From NCBI GenBank assembly GCA_965242805.1, contig CBDETD010000002.1, positions 5,332,001 to 5,396,000 on the forward strand: a stretch of 64,000 bases of DNA, given 5' to 3'. The stretch comes from JANQEU01 sp965242805. Its GTDB lineage: Bacteria > Bacteroidota > Bacteroidia > Cytophagales > Cyclobacteriaceae. The position numbers were made by a program, and so were the translations under genes. The notes under the pieces are model-generated. The model saw only the letters and a program-made list of their open reading frames with translations. It had not been told where the DNA came from and did no database searches. Each line of letters begins with the position of its first letter. Position 1 is the first letter of the stretch. Of the stretch, positions 63,228 through 64,000 are shown piece by piece.

Positions 63228-64000
63228 CTAGACAGTTTCAATCCATGCTTTTTCAATTAATTTCTTTGTGGCAAGAATACCTTCCTCCTCACTGAGTGCA
63301 TTTCCTTCGTACTCAATTCCAATGTACCCATCATAATTGAATTCTTTCACAATTTTCATCATTTGATAGTAGTCGATCAATGTCTGATTGCCGGATTCAT
63401 CAAAGTCATAAGATTTAGCACTTACGGATTTAGCATATGGCATGAACTCCCTTACACCCAGATACTTGTCATATTGCTCTATGCATTCTCCACGATAGAT
63501 GCTCCCCCACTTTTGACTGGTACACCAGTTCCCAAAATCAGGAAGGGTACCGAGATACGGATTATTTACTTCTTCGATCACTTCTACGATGAAAGCAGCC
63601 TCAGAACTGTAAAGGCCATGGTTTTCTATAATGACATTGATCCCTTCTTTTGCTGCATATTCAGTCAGTCTTCCAAGCCCATCTACGAGCGCTGATCTGA
63701 GTACTTCTTTGTCATCTGAGCCGAAAGCATTGACCCGAATAGAATGGCATCCTGTGATCCTGGCATTGTTCACCCATTGGTAATGATTCTCAACTGCGGA
63801 TATGCGTTCTTCATCATTAGCCGCTCCCAGATCGCCATGATCATCGATCATTATCAGGAGGCTTTTCACGCCCTGATCTATAGCTATTTGATTTATTTCC
63901 TCCCAAAAACTTTCATCATCCCCTCTTTCAGGGTATAAACCTGCGACATACTCAATAGCATCAATCCCAAATGATTCTTTTGCAATTATGGCGAAATCCC
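63228..64000 (-). CDS. sugar phosphate isomerase/epimerase-like TIM barrel, 5' end missing
   Basis: The reading frame stays open to the right edge. It is an AP endonuclease 2-like barrel: FGIDAIEYVAGLY at the start of the visible part, SLLIMIDDHGDLG, IRVNAFGS, INVIIENHGLYSS with a Glu and His at the metal site, GTLPDFGNW, KSVSAKSYDFD and YIGIEYEGNA. Members include xylose isomerase-like and inositol or sugar epimerases. It is likely part of a sugar pathway that continues beyond the window. Confidence 0.88.
   Translation of the reverse strand, partial: DFAIIAKESFGIDAIEYVAGLYPERGDDESFWEEINQIAIDQGVKSLLIMIDDHGDLGAANDEERISAVENHYQWVNNARITGCHSIRVNAFGSDDKEVLRSALVDGLGRLTEYAAKEGINVIIENHGLYSSEAAFIVEVIEEVNNPYLGTLPDFGNWCTSQKWGSIYRGECIEQYDKYLGVREFMPYAKSVSAKSYDFDESGNQTLIDYYQMMKIVKEFNYDGYIGIEYEGNALSEEEGILATKKLIEKAWIETV

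Noticed and set aside
1..64000. CRISPR arrays, tRNA/rRNA genes, insertion sequences or prophage.
   Set aside because: No regularly spaced repeats, cloverleaf, rRNA-like sequence, transposase, integrase or phage structural gene was seen on either strand.

Overview
This 64 kb window is an ordinary chromosomal stretch of a Bacteroidota bacterium, most likely a marine or aquatic member of the Cytophagales. The evidence is AT-rich DNA, few Shine-Dalgarno sequences, many lipoproteins with short signal peptides ending in a Cys, an Oar-like TonB-dependent receptor with a carboxypeptidase-regulatory domain, single-gene MacB/FtsX-type permeases, DUF4296, DUF983 and DUF1080 proteins, and a Bat-type VWA/DUF58 cluster. 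I see no tRNA, rRNA, CRISPR array, insertion sequence or prophage. About 52 genes are supported. Two run off the ends: a sialate O-acetylesterase on the left and a sugar isomerase/epimerase on the right.

Layout. 1-8.7 kb: sialate O-acetylesterase with an overlapping lipoprotein, CvfB diverging from YwbE, a large SGNH-like/PVC-type dehydrogenase/cytochrome c lipoprotein, a calcineurin-like phosphoesterase, DUF423 and a DUF1080 lipoprotein. 8.7-20.2 kb: a class III adenylate cyclase with TPRs, a truncated copy of its 5' end next to a shared hairpin, two MacB-like permeases without ATPases, a NamZ-type muramidase (DUF1343), a FAH-family protein that carries a signal peptide, and a cNMP-binding histidine kinase. 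20.3-31.3 kb: two amidohydrolase-like exported proteins, a HEAT-repeat protein, a 1712-residue exported protein and a small lipoprotein. 31.3-35.3 kb: a small HTH protein preceded by three phased TTTCCACA repeats, an exported beta-rich protein, and a DUF58/Bat cluster. 35.4-40.8 kb: DUF4296, MutS2, a cytochrome b5-like protein, a lipoprotein, an amino-sugar kinase and MurQ. 41-46.5 kb: an Oar-like receptor with a small lipoprotein, then a membrane protein, a ComEA-like helix-hairpin-helix lipoprotein and a conserved unknown. 46.5-51.5 kb: a divergent pair of DJ-1/PfpI proteins (AraC-type regulator and exported Cys-rich protein), an SprT-like protein, Der and Era. 51.5-64 kb: a SnoaL-like protein, an M20 amidohydrolase, a second PVC-type dehydrogenase/cytochrome c, an RND efflux operon (MFP, RND, TolC), DUF983 and the isomerase.

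Themes. (i) Cell-wall sugar recycling: a NamZ-like exo-muramidase plus an adjacent kinase-MurQ pair could convert MurNAc to GlcNAc-6-P. (ii) Cyclic-nucleotide signalling: a cyclase and a cNMP-binding histidine kinase lie about 5 kb apart. (iii) Carbohydrate oxidation at the envelope: two PVC-type heme dehydrogenases, DUF1080, sialate esterase and isomerase. The signals most worth following are the paired DJ-1 locus with its inverted repeat, the 11-bp-phased TTTCCACA array by a small HTH gene, the degenerate amidohydrolase modules, the truncated cyclase copy with its repeated hairpin, and a lipoprotein built of three exact 60-residue HhH modules. No clear new defence or mobile system was found.
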